DNA of 64,000 nucleotides from Rhyacichthys aspro (taxonomy: Eukaryota > Chordata > Actinopteri > Gobiiformes > Rhyacichthyidae): the NCBI GenBank assembly GCA_036850595.1, contig CM072163.1:19879550-19943549 (forward strand), written 5' to 3'. The notes beneath the pieces were generated by a model, which was given only the letters and a program-made list of their open reading frames with translations, had not been told where the DNA came from and did no database searches. Made by a program: the position numbers and the translations under genes. This document shows positions 1 through 12,900 of the stretch, piece by piece (positions within the stretch are counted from its first letter, which is position 1; every line of letters begins with the position of its first letter).

Positions 1-69
1 CCACCCCTGAGATCCAAACACCAGTTCAGTTAAACATACTGCTGAGCTCAGACTCTTTGTACAAATACC

Positions 70-393
70 GTTTATTGTACTGACACCGTGTTTACAGTCA
101 ACAAACTACGCCTTCATCTTTATTTTGCTTTGGAACTGGTCTTATTTTATTAGCTTTTTTCCCAGGCCTTTGAAAACCTTCCCACCAGCACTGCATTGTT
201 ATGAACAATAACAGCTGGAACAGGAATGCTGACCTTATCCCCTGGTGGAATGATGAAATAATATCCATATGGGCCACTGTGAGCCATTTCCCATGAATGG
301 CCGGTCCGAATATGAGAAGCACACGTGTCAGTAACAAAGGTGATGAGGTGTGCATTCTGCCGAGCGTGGGATCCTGGTAAACACCTGCAGGTC
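70..393 (-). CDS. Possible 3'-terminal exon of an unidentified minus-strand gene
   Basis: On the minus strand, an open frame runs from about 393 (possible acceptors at CTGCAG near 392 or TTTACCAG near 378) to a TAA stop near 153. It reads as about 75 residues including GSHARQNAHLITF, GPYGYYFIIPPGDK and AVIVHNNAVLVGRF. The mix of hydrophobic strands and Gly/Pro turns looks like folded protein rather than random translation. A canonical AATAAA (minus strand, 76-71) lies about 80 bases past the stop, as expected for a last exon. No protein family was recognised, no upstream exon was found, and both acceptors have weak pyrimidine tracts. It could also be a decayed retrocopy or chance. The 258-bp ATG-initiated frame on the same strand is a shifted reading of this segment. 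Confidence 0.3.
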
Positions 394-1790
394 TATATCA
401 TATCATTTATCCGCCATATTGGCAGGAAGAAGCGATGACATTGTGCTAGTGTCGATCTCTAATTGTCGGACTTCATTAAGCATAGAATCAATAATCCAGA
501 CTTCAGTTGATCACATAAACCTACATCTCATTAACTATTAGCTCTGTCTAATACTTTTAATTATGGCTGCTGCACTTCAGAGTCACCATAACAACAATAT
601 ATGTGTAAGTTATGTAAAGTTTTTAATGCTTGCAGGTCTGTAAATGTAAAATAAAGAGTAATGAACACAAGGAATTTCAATTTGGGGTGTTGCCTGGGCT
701 AGGGTGACCAAAAAAATCTAACAACAGTACATGGACAAATGGAAAAGAATGCAGAAATCAATGCAATACCAGTAACACATTTTTTAAAAAACATAAACTG
801 ATTGTACTGATAGTGTTCACATTTTTAAAAATGATTTCCCTTCAAAGAAAACCTACTTTTTTCCTGTGTTTAAGGGAAAATGCACATTTACAAACTCTTG
901 CAAACACAGCATATTCATGACTCAGTACTTTTCAGAGATAGTCGTGTTGTTCCTGGAGCTTTGTAAATCCTGACTTACTTTTCGGCTGATGACAGGTCAA
1001 ATGCTGGAGAAGGACTGCTAAGCAATAGCCTCACACTTAAGAACTAATCATTACTGAGCCACAGACCTGAGGAACACTGTTGATCTTTTTCAATTAGTTA
1101 ATATTGCCATCGCCATGGTAACTCTGTAGCTCATATGGATTTCACCCTTGTCCACATTTACAGCACGAGAAAGAACCAAAGTATGTGTCTGCTCTTGCTA
1201 ATGCTGCATTCATGTGTCCTTTGTATTTCACAGCATCAAGCCTTTGTTAAAAAAGTGAAAGGAAGCTAACATTAAACCTGACTCGTTCATAAAAGCGAAT
1301 ATACCTGGCTCATTAAATGCGCTGTTTGGAAGCACTTGAACACATCATCAAGCTACAGTGGACGAGCTTGTTTGTCTAAACCTTTGATGACATGATAGAG
1401 CAAAATGACAAACAGGAGTCAGTGGCAGCTTGACCTATATTTGTGTCTTCACCGAGCCAAAAATGAGTGAGCATGTTTTTCTCATCTGTTTACGTGTGTT
1501 ACTGTGTGCCACTGTGTGACTCTGGAGCATGCTCAGTGCGTTGTTTCAGACCTTAAGTGGAGTGCAGCAGTGATCCAACAATAAACTGCATTATCCAGGT
1601 GTGTTGGTCAAATTTTGAGAAATTCTCTACCTGAATGTAAACATACTGACCTTATCAATAATAATGGACTTTGATTTTCTAACAAAAAGAAACTAGGACA
1701 ATGTCATTGAAATAGTAAACAAGTCAAAAAGACCAAAAATTGTAAATGCCGCTTAAACATGATGATATTTGTAAATGACAACTGACTGAC

Positions 1791-1870
<80 letters not shown>

Positions 1871-4800
1871 GTTAGTGAGTGGGTAGAGAACATTAGCGAG
1901 TGGCTCACTTTTTAGCGTCTCTATTTATGCACTAGATAAACACTACAAGCTAAAAGATTTGAAATTGGAGATTGGAAAATATGACTTCCTTATCTGTGGA
2001 AGTTACTAAACACCCCAAGCGCCATATGAAAGTATTAGGACCTGTGCTTCCTCATCAAAGACTGACTGATTTGAAGGCTATAGCTATCTTTGTATTCTTG
2101 CTCTGACTGCTTAGGATAAACACCACAGCAGCCAACAAAGCCAATAAAATCTTGACTCACAACTCTTTTTGTTTGTCTACTTTAGTGATTTTAACTCTTG
2201 TGTTCAGAATAACAAATTTAGGTGTATCTTTTTGACACTTGCAAAAAGATCTTAAAGCAGTTCTTATCTTTGTAAAGTAATGATCTGTTATGCACTTATG
2301 CAACTTTACTTAACATTGAGGTGCGTAAGCAAGCAGTTTTTTTAGAATTACAAATAATACTCCAATAACACTACAACGAGCTGTGAGCCAACTATGCAAG
2401 GGATGTTCCTGTTTGTCATTTTTTGCCAGGGGGAAGGTTTTAAAAAGTTTGCATCTCTTCCTTAAACAGATCCGATTTCACTCACTGTGGGAACCATCAG
2501 GGTATAGCTCTGGAGGCACATACTTTTGTTTTGTTTCCCAGGCTTGTTTTCCTCACTCACACACACTCACATGTTCCTGCACACACTCTTACACAATCAA
2601 CACAATCTTTGGCTTTGGCAGCGCGTTCCAAGGTGACAATAATCCCGGATGTAAACAGCTGGAGACGTGCGCTCGCTCAGGGGACGCCCTTTGTGCTGCT
2701 GTTTGTTTGTGCAGTCAGATGATTAGGTTTGGTCCGCTGTATTGCCTCCTTAAAAGGCTTCTTTATGCATGCAAGGTTGCCAGATAGTGTATGGACATAT
2801 CTTTCCCAATGTGCACACACCAAAACTATTGCAACACTTAACGTGTGCAGTATTCAGCTGGATGCGTGCAATAATGTTATCACGCTATTCTTAATTTTCA
2901 CCTATAATTCTCTCTGCTGTTGCAACAGTGCACATTTCAAAGTGTATCTTATCTTGTAGTGACTTTACATGGATTAAATTAACCACAAGTATCTTATCTT
3001 TGATTGGACTTGCCATTTTTATTTCAAACTTTCAGTTATATGATGTAAATTTCTGGATTCAAGAAAGAACAATGCTTTTAATTCTTCTGCATGAACATTC
3101 CTGGATGAATCTTTTTTTGCAGACTTTCAGTCAAAATGGTGTCCAAAACTTAAAAAAGGTAATTAAAGTTAATACAGTCTTATTAAAGGTAAACAGAGGA
3201 GTTAGAGGGTTATGTGTGGTGGCCCTGAAGAAACTGCACAAAACTTAGGGTGCATTTAAACTAGGGCCAGCTGATCCATGTTGGGCCTGAGCACCATCCT
3301 GTCCTTTACTGGTCTGCACTCACACTGCCACAATCCTGACCTGGCCTGGAGCACTGTTTTTATGTCATCGTTAATCACTTTTTTAGTTTTTTAAGGCCTG
3401 GTGTCCATCAGTAAAATGATGGGAGGGTCTAACTTATTAACTGCTGTGATTGGCCCCTTGTCAATGTCATTCAACTTATGGCACTTCTTTCAATATGATA
3501 CACAGCCTTCACTAGCGCTCATTCGTTGACTGATTGAAACGTCACTGCAGCTAAATTAAAGCAAAGCTGTGAATTTTTGGATGTTTTTTACTGAAATAAA
3601 CATCATTTAGACATTAAATAAATATTAAAACACAGAGGAGTGTTTGGTCAAGACTTTTACTCTTTGACTTTCACCACATTTATCTGAACCCTTTACCTAC
3701 TGAGACCATTTGGACGTATTTTGTTATTATGGCTAAAAAATGGTCAGATATGGCCCTATGTCTGAGTCCTTTGGTCCCTTTTATAAGAAGTATTCAAACT
3801 TAGATTTTCAACATTTGAAAAATGATTAGTGCACATCATATGGAACTATAAGCAGTTTACACACTGACTAGCGTTAGCAGAGGTGATATACAGGGGATAA
3901 GCCAAGTGACAGCATAAGTCCACATTGATATAAATTATTCTACGGTAAAACACATAAAACCATCTTCGTACTTAAACACAATACAATAAAAAAGTCTTTT
4001 AAAGTGTAACTACGAAGTCACATTAATAGATGTCGTCTGCCTAACATTTCATAATTAAAACTAACTCCTCGGTACCAGTTTTGTCGAGAGGAACACACCT
4101 TTAACTGAACTAACTGCCTACAATCCTGAGTGCTAAGATTAGTCAAATGTGAAGTGAAGGGTGCATTCATTCATTCATTCATTCATGTGGTATTGCTTAT
4201 TCACTTCATGAGGTGCAGGAGCCTTTCCCAGGACAATGGACAATGGACAATTGACAGTTAATTGAGGGACTGGCATTTTCCTGCATTTCAATTCAACACT
4301 TTTATTTGTGCTTCTGTAAGACCACTCAGACATTTAGGTGTATTTAAGTATAATTTTAAAGTTTAAATATTTTGAATTTCTTACAGTGACTCTTTAATTT
4401 AATGTTTGTTCATTGACAGGTTCTGAGAGGCTTCCATTTAGATAACACCAGCAACAATTTAGAAAAGTGTTGCACATTCACAGGAATATCAACCCGTAAA
4501 TTACTTTTTGTTATTAAATTTTACTTTATGTGTGAAATCTGCTTGAGTACTATACAAACTTTTTTATTATTATTTAGATTTAGTTTCTTTAGATTACAGG
4601 AAGGCAGAGGTGGTAAACAGAATAAAGGTATTTCCTGTTTCCTGTGTTAGTATTTGATGGGGTGATATGAATCAAGAAACCTAAAAATATCACCGTCATA
4701 TGATTTTATTATTCGTTTATTTTTAATTCATTTTACACTTTATTTTAGGGGCTTAAGCTCCAAGACGACATCTTAGTCATTAGAGTTATGTATGGCAACT

Positions 4801-5651
4801 ATACTTGGACAAACAACATTAGAATTCAAAGATCGATGGAAAGCCACACAATACAAAACAATCTGAGGCTATGTTTCTTGCATGGACATTATCATATGTG
4901 GTTTTTATCTTGGTATCTTTTGGCATTAACTTGAGACACACATGAAAAATTTTGTTTGGTGAGTCTTACAGCGATGCAAAAAACAAACAAACAAAAAAAA
5001 ACCTTTCTACATTATGGACACGTCTATTATACACAGTTACCCTACTTGACACACAACTTCCTGCAAACACACACCTTCACCTGTACCCAAAACAAAAGGG
5101 AAACTGGAAAAACCAAACGTGAACAGGTTGGATCTTGACAGGTGCTAACTGCAGCCACATTTGCAGCTGCCTTCAGAAGTCAAACGTTCTATTCAAAGCA
5201 AGGACAAAGGCTCAAGGCTGAAAAGCAATTCATCTCTAATGAAATGAAAGCTCAGGCTAGTGCACTTTAAATATCAGCCACTCACAACACATAATCTCCC
5301 TTTGCATTATCAGCAGGAAATACAATCGGCGTGCACACCCACGCAGGTTACATCCGTGCACAAAGAGCCAGGTGTTTTTCTCAAGGTTCTGTTCAAAATG
5401 CTTTCATCCCTTTCTTCTCAAAGGCAGCTTGAAAGTATAGAGTTAGATGAAACAGTCACTGGCCCCTCTGTGATGTCTTTGGTTTTGTCTTTTGTTGATT
5501 CTAGAGGCAAATCTGTCCCAAAGCTAAAACTTTAAATTTGAGTCGTGCAACAGGACAATGTTCTGAAGCGCAGCAGCAAATCTACATCAGGAAAGAACGA
5601 GTCTTATTTGGAATAAAGTTAAACACACTTTTGATTGGTGAAGAGCACAAT
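394..5651. other. Non-coding stretch with no recognised gene
   Basis: No exon-like open frame with splice sites was recognised. The sequence is AT-rich, with one long TG microsatellite (1794-1868), a short CATT tetranucleotide run (4164-4186) and scattered A/T homopolymers. The open frames present are short, lack family similarity and overlap low-complexity DNA. Confidence 0.6.
1794..1868. repeat. (TG)n microsatellite
   Basis: About 37 uninterrupted GT/TG units. This is seen directly, and such runs are common in fish genomes and usually length-polymorphic. Confidence 0.98.
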
Positions 5652-6240
5652 AAAAGTCCATTACCTATTTTTTTTTTTACTGTTGCATTTAGTTTGAGCG
5701 TTTAATCACTAACAGCTCATTGTAACAGGAATCATCCGTGAAAAAATGAGATCTTAAGACGTGATATAGTTTTTAATTAATGTTAATTTGTATTTAAGGA
5801 TTTTGATAAATGAGAATGATCCGCCCACAGCAGGATTTTGGCCACATCTCACTTGTGCACTGCTTGCTTCTGGTAAAGGAGCGTTCCCATTGGTTGACAC
5901 TGATGTGAACAATGAAGGACCAAGGAAATAAACAAAGGAAATGGGTTATTCCTTTGCAAAATACATCTTTTTTTTTTTTGCAAGAAAAGATAAAAATAGA
6001 GAAACGTGCAGCAAATTAAACATGGACAAATGCTGGCAATGCGTCAACGCAATGTTTAATGATAATTACAGGATTGTTACAGTATGCAATGGTAAACGCC
6101 AGTGCTAAAAGTTTCAGGTAAGCTCTAAACTTTGATTTAATGTAATGTATTAGTATTTTGTGGTGGAAAAATTGGTCCAGTTTTACATATTTTTTTTTCA
6201 AATAAAAGAAAAAAACCTTAAAAAAAAAGATGAAGTCATT
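5652..6240 (+). repeat. Interspersed repeat R1, copy 1
   Basis: First of three related segments in the same orientation (others at 15,870 and 25,105). Shared landmarks in order are AAAAGTCCA, a T-run then ACTGTT, TGTAACAGGAATCATC, GTGAAAAAAT, AAGGATTTT, CCCATTGGTTGACACTGATG, GCAAATTAAACATGGA, AATTACAGGATTG, AAAGTTTCAG and CTTTGATTTAATGTAA. No long open frame or obvious terminal inverted repeat was seen, so its class is unknown. Divergence among copies is substantial, implying an old insertion or duplication. Confidence 0.8.
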
Positions 6241-7227
6241 CAAAAATCGAATCTTAGGTCACTGTTCTCGCAAAAAATTACAAAAATGTCCAAACACTGC
6301 AAACATGTAAAACAAAAACACTCACTGTGAAGTGCTCTAAAGACATGCAATAAAAGGACAATGCCAAGCTGCAAATGTGTCGTTATGTTTTTAGCCTCAC
6401 CAGCTCAACTGGCTCAAGATAACTTTTTGATTTTTATTTTGTTGCTTTCTTAACTGTAGCCACCAGGATCAAAAGGAGTAAAAGGATAGTTGTTGATTTA
6501 TGCACATGAAGGTGGTGATGGTGACAAGCCTGCTCTTGTGACTTTCCTTCTGCAGAGTAAATTTACTTAAAGGAAACAAACAGTCAGCTGATTGATCACA
6601 TGAGAAGAGAGCGTGGGTGAGTTCACTGGAATGTACAAGTCTGAGCAAGTGACCTGTATGTTAATCTTTACTGTTCCTAGGAAACTGGTCCAGGCATTTT
6701 TTTATTAGCAGTCACATTATTTAAAGGCTGATGAACTCTCTGGAAAGACAAAGGAAGATAGGGGTCAGAAAACAGGATGTCAGCTTTATTTAAGGAACAA
6801 TCAAGGGAAGGGAATTCCAAAATGAACTGATGGACAGATTCATACTTTATTTAAACCATCTGGGAAATTCATCTATACCGCGACTGACACTGGTCGAACT
6901 CCAAGAAGTACACCAATTTGTCTTTCATTACAGATTCCAATACTGACCAAACTCTGAGACCACTGAGCATCAACAACTTACTGCTGCCTTCAATCAGTGT
7001 TTCCCACAAACTTACAGTGGGTCTATGGCGGGGGTCCTGGGGGAGGGGGCTGTTTGAGCGCTTCAGCGTATGTTTAGAACAATGGCTCTTACATCCATTG
7101 GCATGAATACAAGGAGAACCAGGACTGACCTACTGAGCAGTGTTACCCTCGAAATTCATTATTGATTTGTAGATCATTTTAAATGCAACTATTACTATTA
7201 TTATTTGCAATTTTAGATGAAAAAAAA

Positions 7228-7280
7228 TTATTAATAATAATAATAATAATAATAGTAACAATAATAATAATAATAATATA
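7228..7280. repeat. (TAA)n microsatellite
   Basis: Repeated TAA/ATA units with a few interruptions, visible directly. They generate a spurious poly-Leu open frame on the minus strand. Confidence 0.95.
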
Positions 7281-7867
7281 AAACAAACAAGAAAACTGTC
7301 ATTTATACAAATAAACATTCTTAAACATTCTTACAAAAAAGAAAAACACTAGTCATATCAGAGTTCAGTATATGTTCATCTTATTTTTCAAAGATACCTT
7401 AATCCTATGGCAATAATAAATGATAGAATTTCCCCATTTGTTTTCAAGAACATGGGCTTGTTTTCTGAGATTCATCGTCATTCTTTCCATTTCATATATT
7501 TCATTTTGAGTTAGTAAGATTATTGTTTATTAGAGCACTAGATTTTCACCTAAGTGAGGATTCTCTATTGTCAATTAGTGTGTAGTGTTTAGCTCCACCT
7601 TTTAGGAACTGTACCACACTGTTGGAAGCACAGTGAAAGGGTGGCCATAAGGGCTACAGTGCGATTACCTGGGATGTTTTATACACATGTTCTAATAATT
7701 AGTCAGAAATGAATCATTGTTTATTCAGATATGTTGTTTTGCTAAAGCTGTGATGAGTCATAACATGTTGCAGTTTTAAATATTAAACCAGTTGAAATGA
7801 TGGTTTAACTTTAATTGCATTTGATTGCACAACACAAACTGAGTACAAACTGAGATTAAATTTAAAA

Positions 7868-8015
7868 AAAAATCTCTTTCTTTCAGGTCCTCCCTTCAGG
7901 GGTCGTCACAGTGAGTCATGTAGTGGTTCACATACGCCAGATGCCCTCTCCATTTATCCAGGCTTGGGACAGGCACAAAGGTACTCCTGCTTGTGACTCC
8001 TAGCGGCTGGATTAT
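7868..8015 (-). mobile_element. 3'-tail fragment of an RTE-like non-LTR retrotransposon
   Basis: The segment resembles the widespread fish repeat with GGGGTCGCCACAG, then CCAGATGCCC, CCATTTATCC and GGCTTGGGAC, and ends at TAGCGGCTGG. On the minus strand it ends CTGTGACGACCCCTGAAGGG then an A/G-rich tail, the usual 3' terminus of these elements. The same terminus occurs beside coding remains at 47,085. The family name is from memory of the motif, not a search. Confidence 0.6.
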
Positions 8016-8129
8016 ATTTGATGAAATCTTATAGCACCAACTTTCTCAGCCTCAACTGTGTTCTAATCTAAATGTTAAACTCTGGAGGAGAGATTTTCTA
8101 GATATCATTGTCCACGATATTGACCACCT

Positions 8130-8185
8130 CAGGCTCACCTGGGATAGGCTCAAGGAGAATAAGCAGAAGAAGAATAAATGAGTGA
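8130..8185 (+). repeat. Fragment of a common fish interspersed repeat
   Basis: CACCTGGGATAGGCTC followed by an AAGCAGAAGAAGAATAAATG tail is a diverged form of the 3' end of an abundant fish repeat (consensus-like GGATAGGCTCCAG followed by GATAAGCGG and an ATGG-rich tail). A related piece in reverse sense lies near 21,750. Confidence 0.5.
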
Positions 8186-8849
8186 ATGATTGTCTCTGGA
8201 GCCAAACAGAAGATAAATGCAGCTATAGCTCTATTGCCGCTGTGACCGTAAGGGATCTGCTTACTACTACAACTCCCATCAACTGTCCATCATTGGATGT
8301 AGTGCAATATATCCTCATGTCACTTGAAAAAGTTTTATCAGAGATAAAGACAACGGCCTATTTTGGTACCAACAAGCTATTAACGTTTTACAAGCTGCAA
8401 GCTCCAATGTAAACAATATCACATTACAACAATGAAATAGCAACAGCCTTTTGGAGTTTCACTTTCCTTTATGTTTACAAAAAGTGATTTAAAGAAGTGA
8501 TTAAAATTGGCTTAATTTCACTGAACTCCACTTCACTAAACCTCGTTTTTATTTTGACGAGTATAAACCCAACTCTGCGTCACACTAAACTTTATTTAAG
8601 CCATTTGAAACTTTAAAAGTTTAAAGAGTAACTCAACCCTAAAACAACTTTTTTTAGCTGATGGTGTGTATAAATTGGGCTTTAGTAATACAGTTCATAG
8701 TTTATAGTCCTATTTTTGACAAAATTTGAAAAATCCGTCTAATTCCATAAATATGGTGTAAAACACATGTAAAACCGCATGAGTGCTGCCCTCCTCAGGT
8801 TAAACGCTGCCGACCGTACTTCCTGATCATGATGATGTCATGATGTATG

Positions 8850-8903
8850 TTAACCACACCTTTGTAGCAGGTAACCACACCTTTGTAGCAGGTAACCACA
8901 CCT
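8850..8903 (+). repeat. 21-bp tandem repeat, about 2.5 copies
   Basis: The unit GTAACCACACCTTTGTAGCAG is present twice nearly perfectly and a third time partially. It sits inside the TTAA-flanked element. Confidence 0.95.
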
Positions 8904-9531
8904 GTGGTACAGCCCTCAGTACAAGCTCACGCCTCCAGAGGTGGTCTCTGTCAGAACTAGGTCACTGCAGCGACTGAACACGGTCACACAGAGCGACACA
9001 CGCACGGATGAAAAAAAGAAAAAACATGAGCAGTGTTTAGAGATAGACTCACTCATTTTTTAGATCATCAGAGACACATATTTTGGGTCACGCTGCCGCT
9101 GGCTCCTGTCTGTTATTTTGCTCTGTTCATGTCGTAAAAACTTTAGAAGAACAAGCTCAGTCTACCGTAGTTTATGATGTGTTCAAGTGCTCACACACAG
9201 CGTCGTTGCAGAGTAATCGATATGTTCTTAGTTTGTTGATGTCATGTGTTTTAACTCCTAAAGACGGAGTGTTACCGTTGATTTTTATTCATGTCTCAAT
9301 GATTACTGAGTAAATCAGCCAGGCATATTAGCATTAAACACTACAAACAAGTCAGGTTTAACGTTACCTTCTTTTCTTCTTCTTTTTTTTTTTTTAAACA
9401 AAGTCTTAATGCTGTTAAATACAAGTTCACATAAATGCAGCATTAGTCTGAGCGGAGCGCTGCAGACACTGTACTTTCTCTCTAAAGAATAGTGTTCACT
9501 ATATCTACATCAAAATTAATCTAAAGCAATC

Positions 9532-9545
9532 TTTTTTTTTTTTTT

Positions 9546-9612
<67 letters not shown>
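9532..9612. repeat. Poly-T plus (ATT)n microsatellite
   Basis: A run of about 25 T is followed by more than 15 ATT units with one GTT interruption. Seen directly. Confidence 0.97.
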
Positions 9613-9613
<1 letters not shown>

Positions 9614-9997
9614 CAGTCTATGCTTTGTACATTAGCCTAAATGCCAAAGTTACTCTACCATCACGGCACCTGTTTTCTATATAAATGCCTCGTCAGTCCG
9701 TGCTTCGGGCTGAGACTGGGCTTTGAATTGTTCTGGCTCAGGCCTGGTGTCCACAGAGAAACCAACTCCCTCCAGCTCAGGTGAAAGAGGAGAATAAAGA
9801 GGGACCTCTCCGTCGCAAAGATACTGGTGCCAATCTGACATCTGTCAATCAATCAGTCTCTGTGGGTCTCAGGTACACGCCCCCCACTTAGCCTCACCCT
9901 CAGCTCGTCCCTCTGTCTCTGCTGGGCTCTGCCCACTTTTCTAAGACTTTTCAAATTTCGTCTGTGGGTGGAGTTAAGGGGTTGAGTTACTCTTTAA

Positions 9998-12900
9998 ATT
10001 AAACCTTTATGATTCAAACTATGATTTCTTGTGTGGGCAGCCTCTCTAAATGGAGCAGTACGTTAGTTGTTCTTTAACTCAGCTAAAACACCTCTGCAGT
10101 CTAAATGTCTTCCACTGTAAACCTACAATCTTTTACAGTTTTATTCAAAGTTCCAGTGAAACTCATATCAGCCAATACAAAGCACAGAAACCTGTGGGCG
10201 TCTCTCCCCATTGTAAGTCACTGCAATACGAAACCTGCTCTGTCGCTTTAAGAAACGTGGGCGGCCAAGGAATGTGGGAGAGCTGCAAGTCAAGTCATTT
10301 CCACACAGTCTACCCCCCTCTTCCCGAATCAGACAGACGGCTTCATGCAGTAATCACAACTGATGTGCGTGGGACGTTGTCGGGAAATTTTCGAAAACTC
10401 TTTTAAAAACATATTTTTGCAGATGGCTCTCGAGGCCACGATGAGCGAATAATTAAAACTTAGGAAAAACATCTCAGTCAAAGGAGTAAAATAGGTCTAG
10501 ACAAGTAAACAAATATTCTGCATTTACATCTAAGCCCGAGGCACATAGCATTTGCTTGAGACCGATTTGATTAGATGCATGTTCACCAGCCCACAGCCCC
10601 TCTCTAACATTTTTTCCTAAAACTTCACTGTGGAGACAACATGCCCTGGGTTTGTTTGCACATTCTTCAATCCAAAAGCGTGATTGTATGGGATGTGGGC
10701 TGCATGCTAAATCTCCTCGACCCTGCTGCACTTCAAGACCCTTTCTAAGCCGTGTGTGGGTCCGGTGAAGGGCTCTCTGCATTCCTTTGCGCTAAGCTCT
10801 TGTTTTTCCCCAGCAGCGGGGGCATGGAGTGGACGCTAGTGAACCTGACAGTGTCTCGGATCACGGAGCTAACGCGCTGTGCTTCATGTGCACCGCCAGG
10901 CCCCCTGCATGTGACCACCAGAGCTGAGGAGGTGAAGTTCAGGCCAAAGAGACATGTCGTGAGCGCAGTCAAATGTATTTGTTTTGAAGCAGAGAGTAAA
11001 AATAGGGGCCCGTGGGTGACTCTCTGGTCAGCATGACTTCAGTGACTCCTCAAACATGTTGTTATCACTTTATAGAAGATTTATCTGCAGATTATAAGTC
11101 GTTTGTGATTTTTAGGGTGTCAGGTCTGGTTGGGTCATTTCTATCACGTTCAGAAAAACAGAAATTTGCCATTCATTCTCTCACTTCTTAACTATCTCTA
11201 AAATGGTTTTGTTGATCATGCAGTGAATATGCAAATATGGTCAAATTTAAACCTATGAGTAGGTGATTTTTACCCCATTCAGAAAAGACAATGAAAAGGC
11301 ACAAAGATGAACACTTAACTCTGCAAAATAGCCGCAACATTTATCAGAATGGCAGGAAACGGTCTGAGTTTGTGACTGTCATTTCATATTATTTTAAAAA
11401 TGTCTGTAAACACCTTAATCTCAGATATTAGTATTTCTCATACCTAGCCAATAAGATTCATAGTTGGCCTATTGCTGCAGGCACTCAAGCTTGAGCTAAG
11501 GTTTGACTAAGCAGTTTGTTTGTTCCAGAATCGGACAGCGTTACACAGAAAACGTAAACAAGTTGGGAAAAAACATGGAGTTCAGAAAGATGGGGTTCAG
11601 AACAATACTTTATACCAGTTGAGACACAGTTTATGCTACTACTGAGTAACTACGTTTATGATGCAATCATGTGCTCCTGGGAGTCACCTCTCTGAGAAAC
11701 TCAAATGTGTTTTTAGAAATATTATAGTGGGAATTTTATGGCAAAAAAAAATGTACCAACCCCACACTTGGGTCTGTGCTACAGTTACACGAAGTTTAAC
11801 GTTTGCTACTTTTCTATTTCGAACAAAAGCTGAATATGATTTAATACAAAGTCCACATGAGTGCAACAATAGCCTGATCCTTCCGTGCATGTAAACTCTA
11901 TAACCATACCCTGACTAAGCTGTGCATGTAAACATAGTGAGTGAAATACATACAGAAAACACTTAACCAGACTCTCTACCGTGTTTCTAAAGCAGGCCAT
12001 GGGTGTGGAATAACAGGGTTGTCCACTGTGGGAGCATTTTATATTTTATGAAAATCCTGCATATTCAGTACCATCATAGCCACTATCATGGGATACCTTG
12101 GTGGCTATCCTTGTAGACCATTGTAGTGCATGAGTGGAGAGGACCAGGTTAGAGTTCTGACTCATGGAAATTATCTTAATGTCACTGCCTTTTCTCTCTT
12201 TATCTCATTCTGTAAAATATGACACAATCCCAATACTAACCTGCAAACTACCATTAACATCTAAATCATGCTGCAGCAATAATGTGAGGGTAAAATAATG
12301 CACACAGTTACACGTGACGTTGACCCATTGACAATGTGGACATACAGGTGTGACACACTCTGTCTCATATCTTAACAATCCCTTCTCTTCAGTTGAAACA
12401 GCGTCTGGTCAGATTCCACTCATTGTTCAAATAGACGTCTTCTGATACAGTCACTGTGCTTCATCATCCAGACGCTGCGCCCTTATGGCCCTACGCCCTG
12501 TACTGGACACTGTTTGTTTTATTAAGAAGCACATGGACGACTGTGTCAGCGCACGAGGCCATTCTCTCCGGAGCACACTGTCCCGTCAGTCTCACGCCTA
12601 TTACATATCCGCGGTACAGTTTCAGTCGTCCAGGTTTTGTCTGACACCTGAGACGAAGTTTCCAGCATACTTTACTTTTGTCTGTTGGAAATTCAAGAAC
12701 ATTGTGTGCCCTTGGTGGTTGGGAAGTCATTCTCAAGTGATTAATTAACATAGTAACTGTGATAGCTCCATTCGCTCCTTGCTTTTTACAGAAGAATGTA
12801 CTCACTGTGAACAAGTGTCTGTGTATTTTAATAACTGTGAGGTCATTGCAGCAAATGTGTGCCCGGCTTAATAGGGAGCTTTTTTGGTGGCTCATAAACA

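Larger units (their letters stand above)
6241..8620. other. Non-coding stretch with repeat fragments
   Basis: No gene recognised. It holds a fragment starting AGTGTTTCCCACAAAC near 6998, a motif at the edge of many fish interspersed repeats, followed by a G-rich segment. It also holds a TAA/ATA microsatellite (7228-7280), a LINE 3'-tail fragment (7868-8015) and a second repeat end near 8130-8185. Confidence 0.55.
8621..9997. mobile_element. Non-autonomous DNA transposon candidate with TTAA target duplication
   Basis: The left end reads TTAA then AGAGTAACTCAACCC from 8625. The right end reads GGGTTGAGTTACTCT (interrupted only beyond the 15th base) ending at 9993, followed by TTAA (9994-9997). 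The ends are therefore 15-bp perfect terminal inverted repeats flanked by TTAA on both sides. TTAA duplications occur in the piggyBac and Kolobok superfamilies. The AG start argues against typical piggyBac, which begins CC. The 1.37-kb interior has no transposase-like frame. It contains a 21-bp tandem repeat (8850-8903) and a T-run plus ATT microsatellite (9532-9612). Confidence 0.65.

Noticed and set aside
1794..1868. Regular repeats considered as a CRISPR-like array
   Set aside because: A simple dinucleotide run without spacers in a vertebrate genome.
2383..2787. 134-codon plus-strand frame with many Cys residues
   Set aside because: The cysteines arise from CACACT/TGT-rich DNA and the frame matches no known pattern.
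7130..7318. Minus-strand frame with a long Leu run that looks like a membrane segment
   Set aside because: It is the translation of the TAA/ATA microsatellite.
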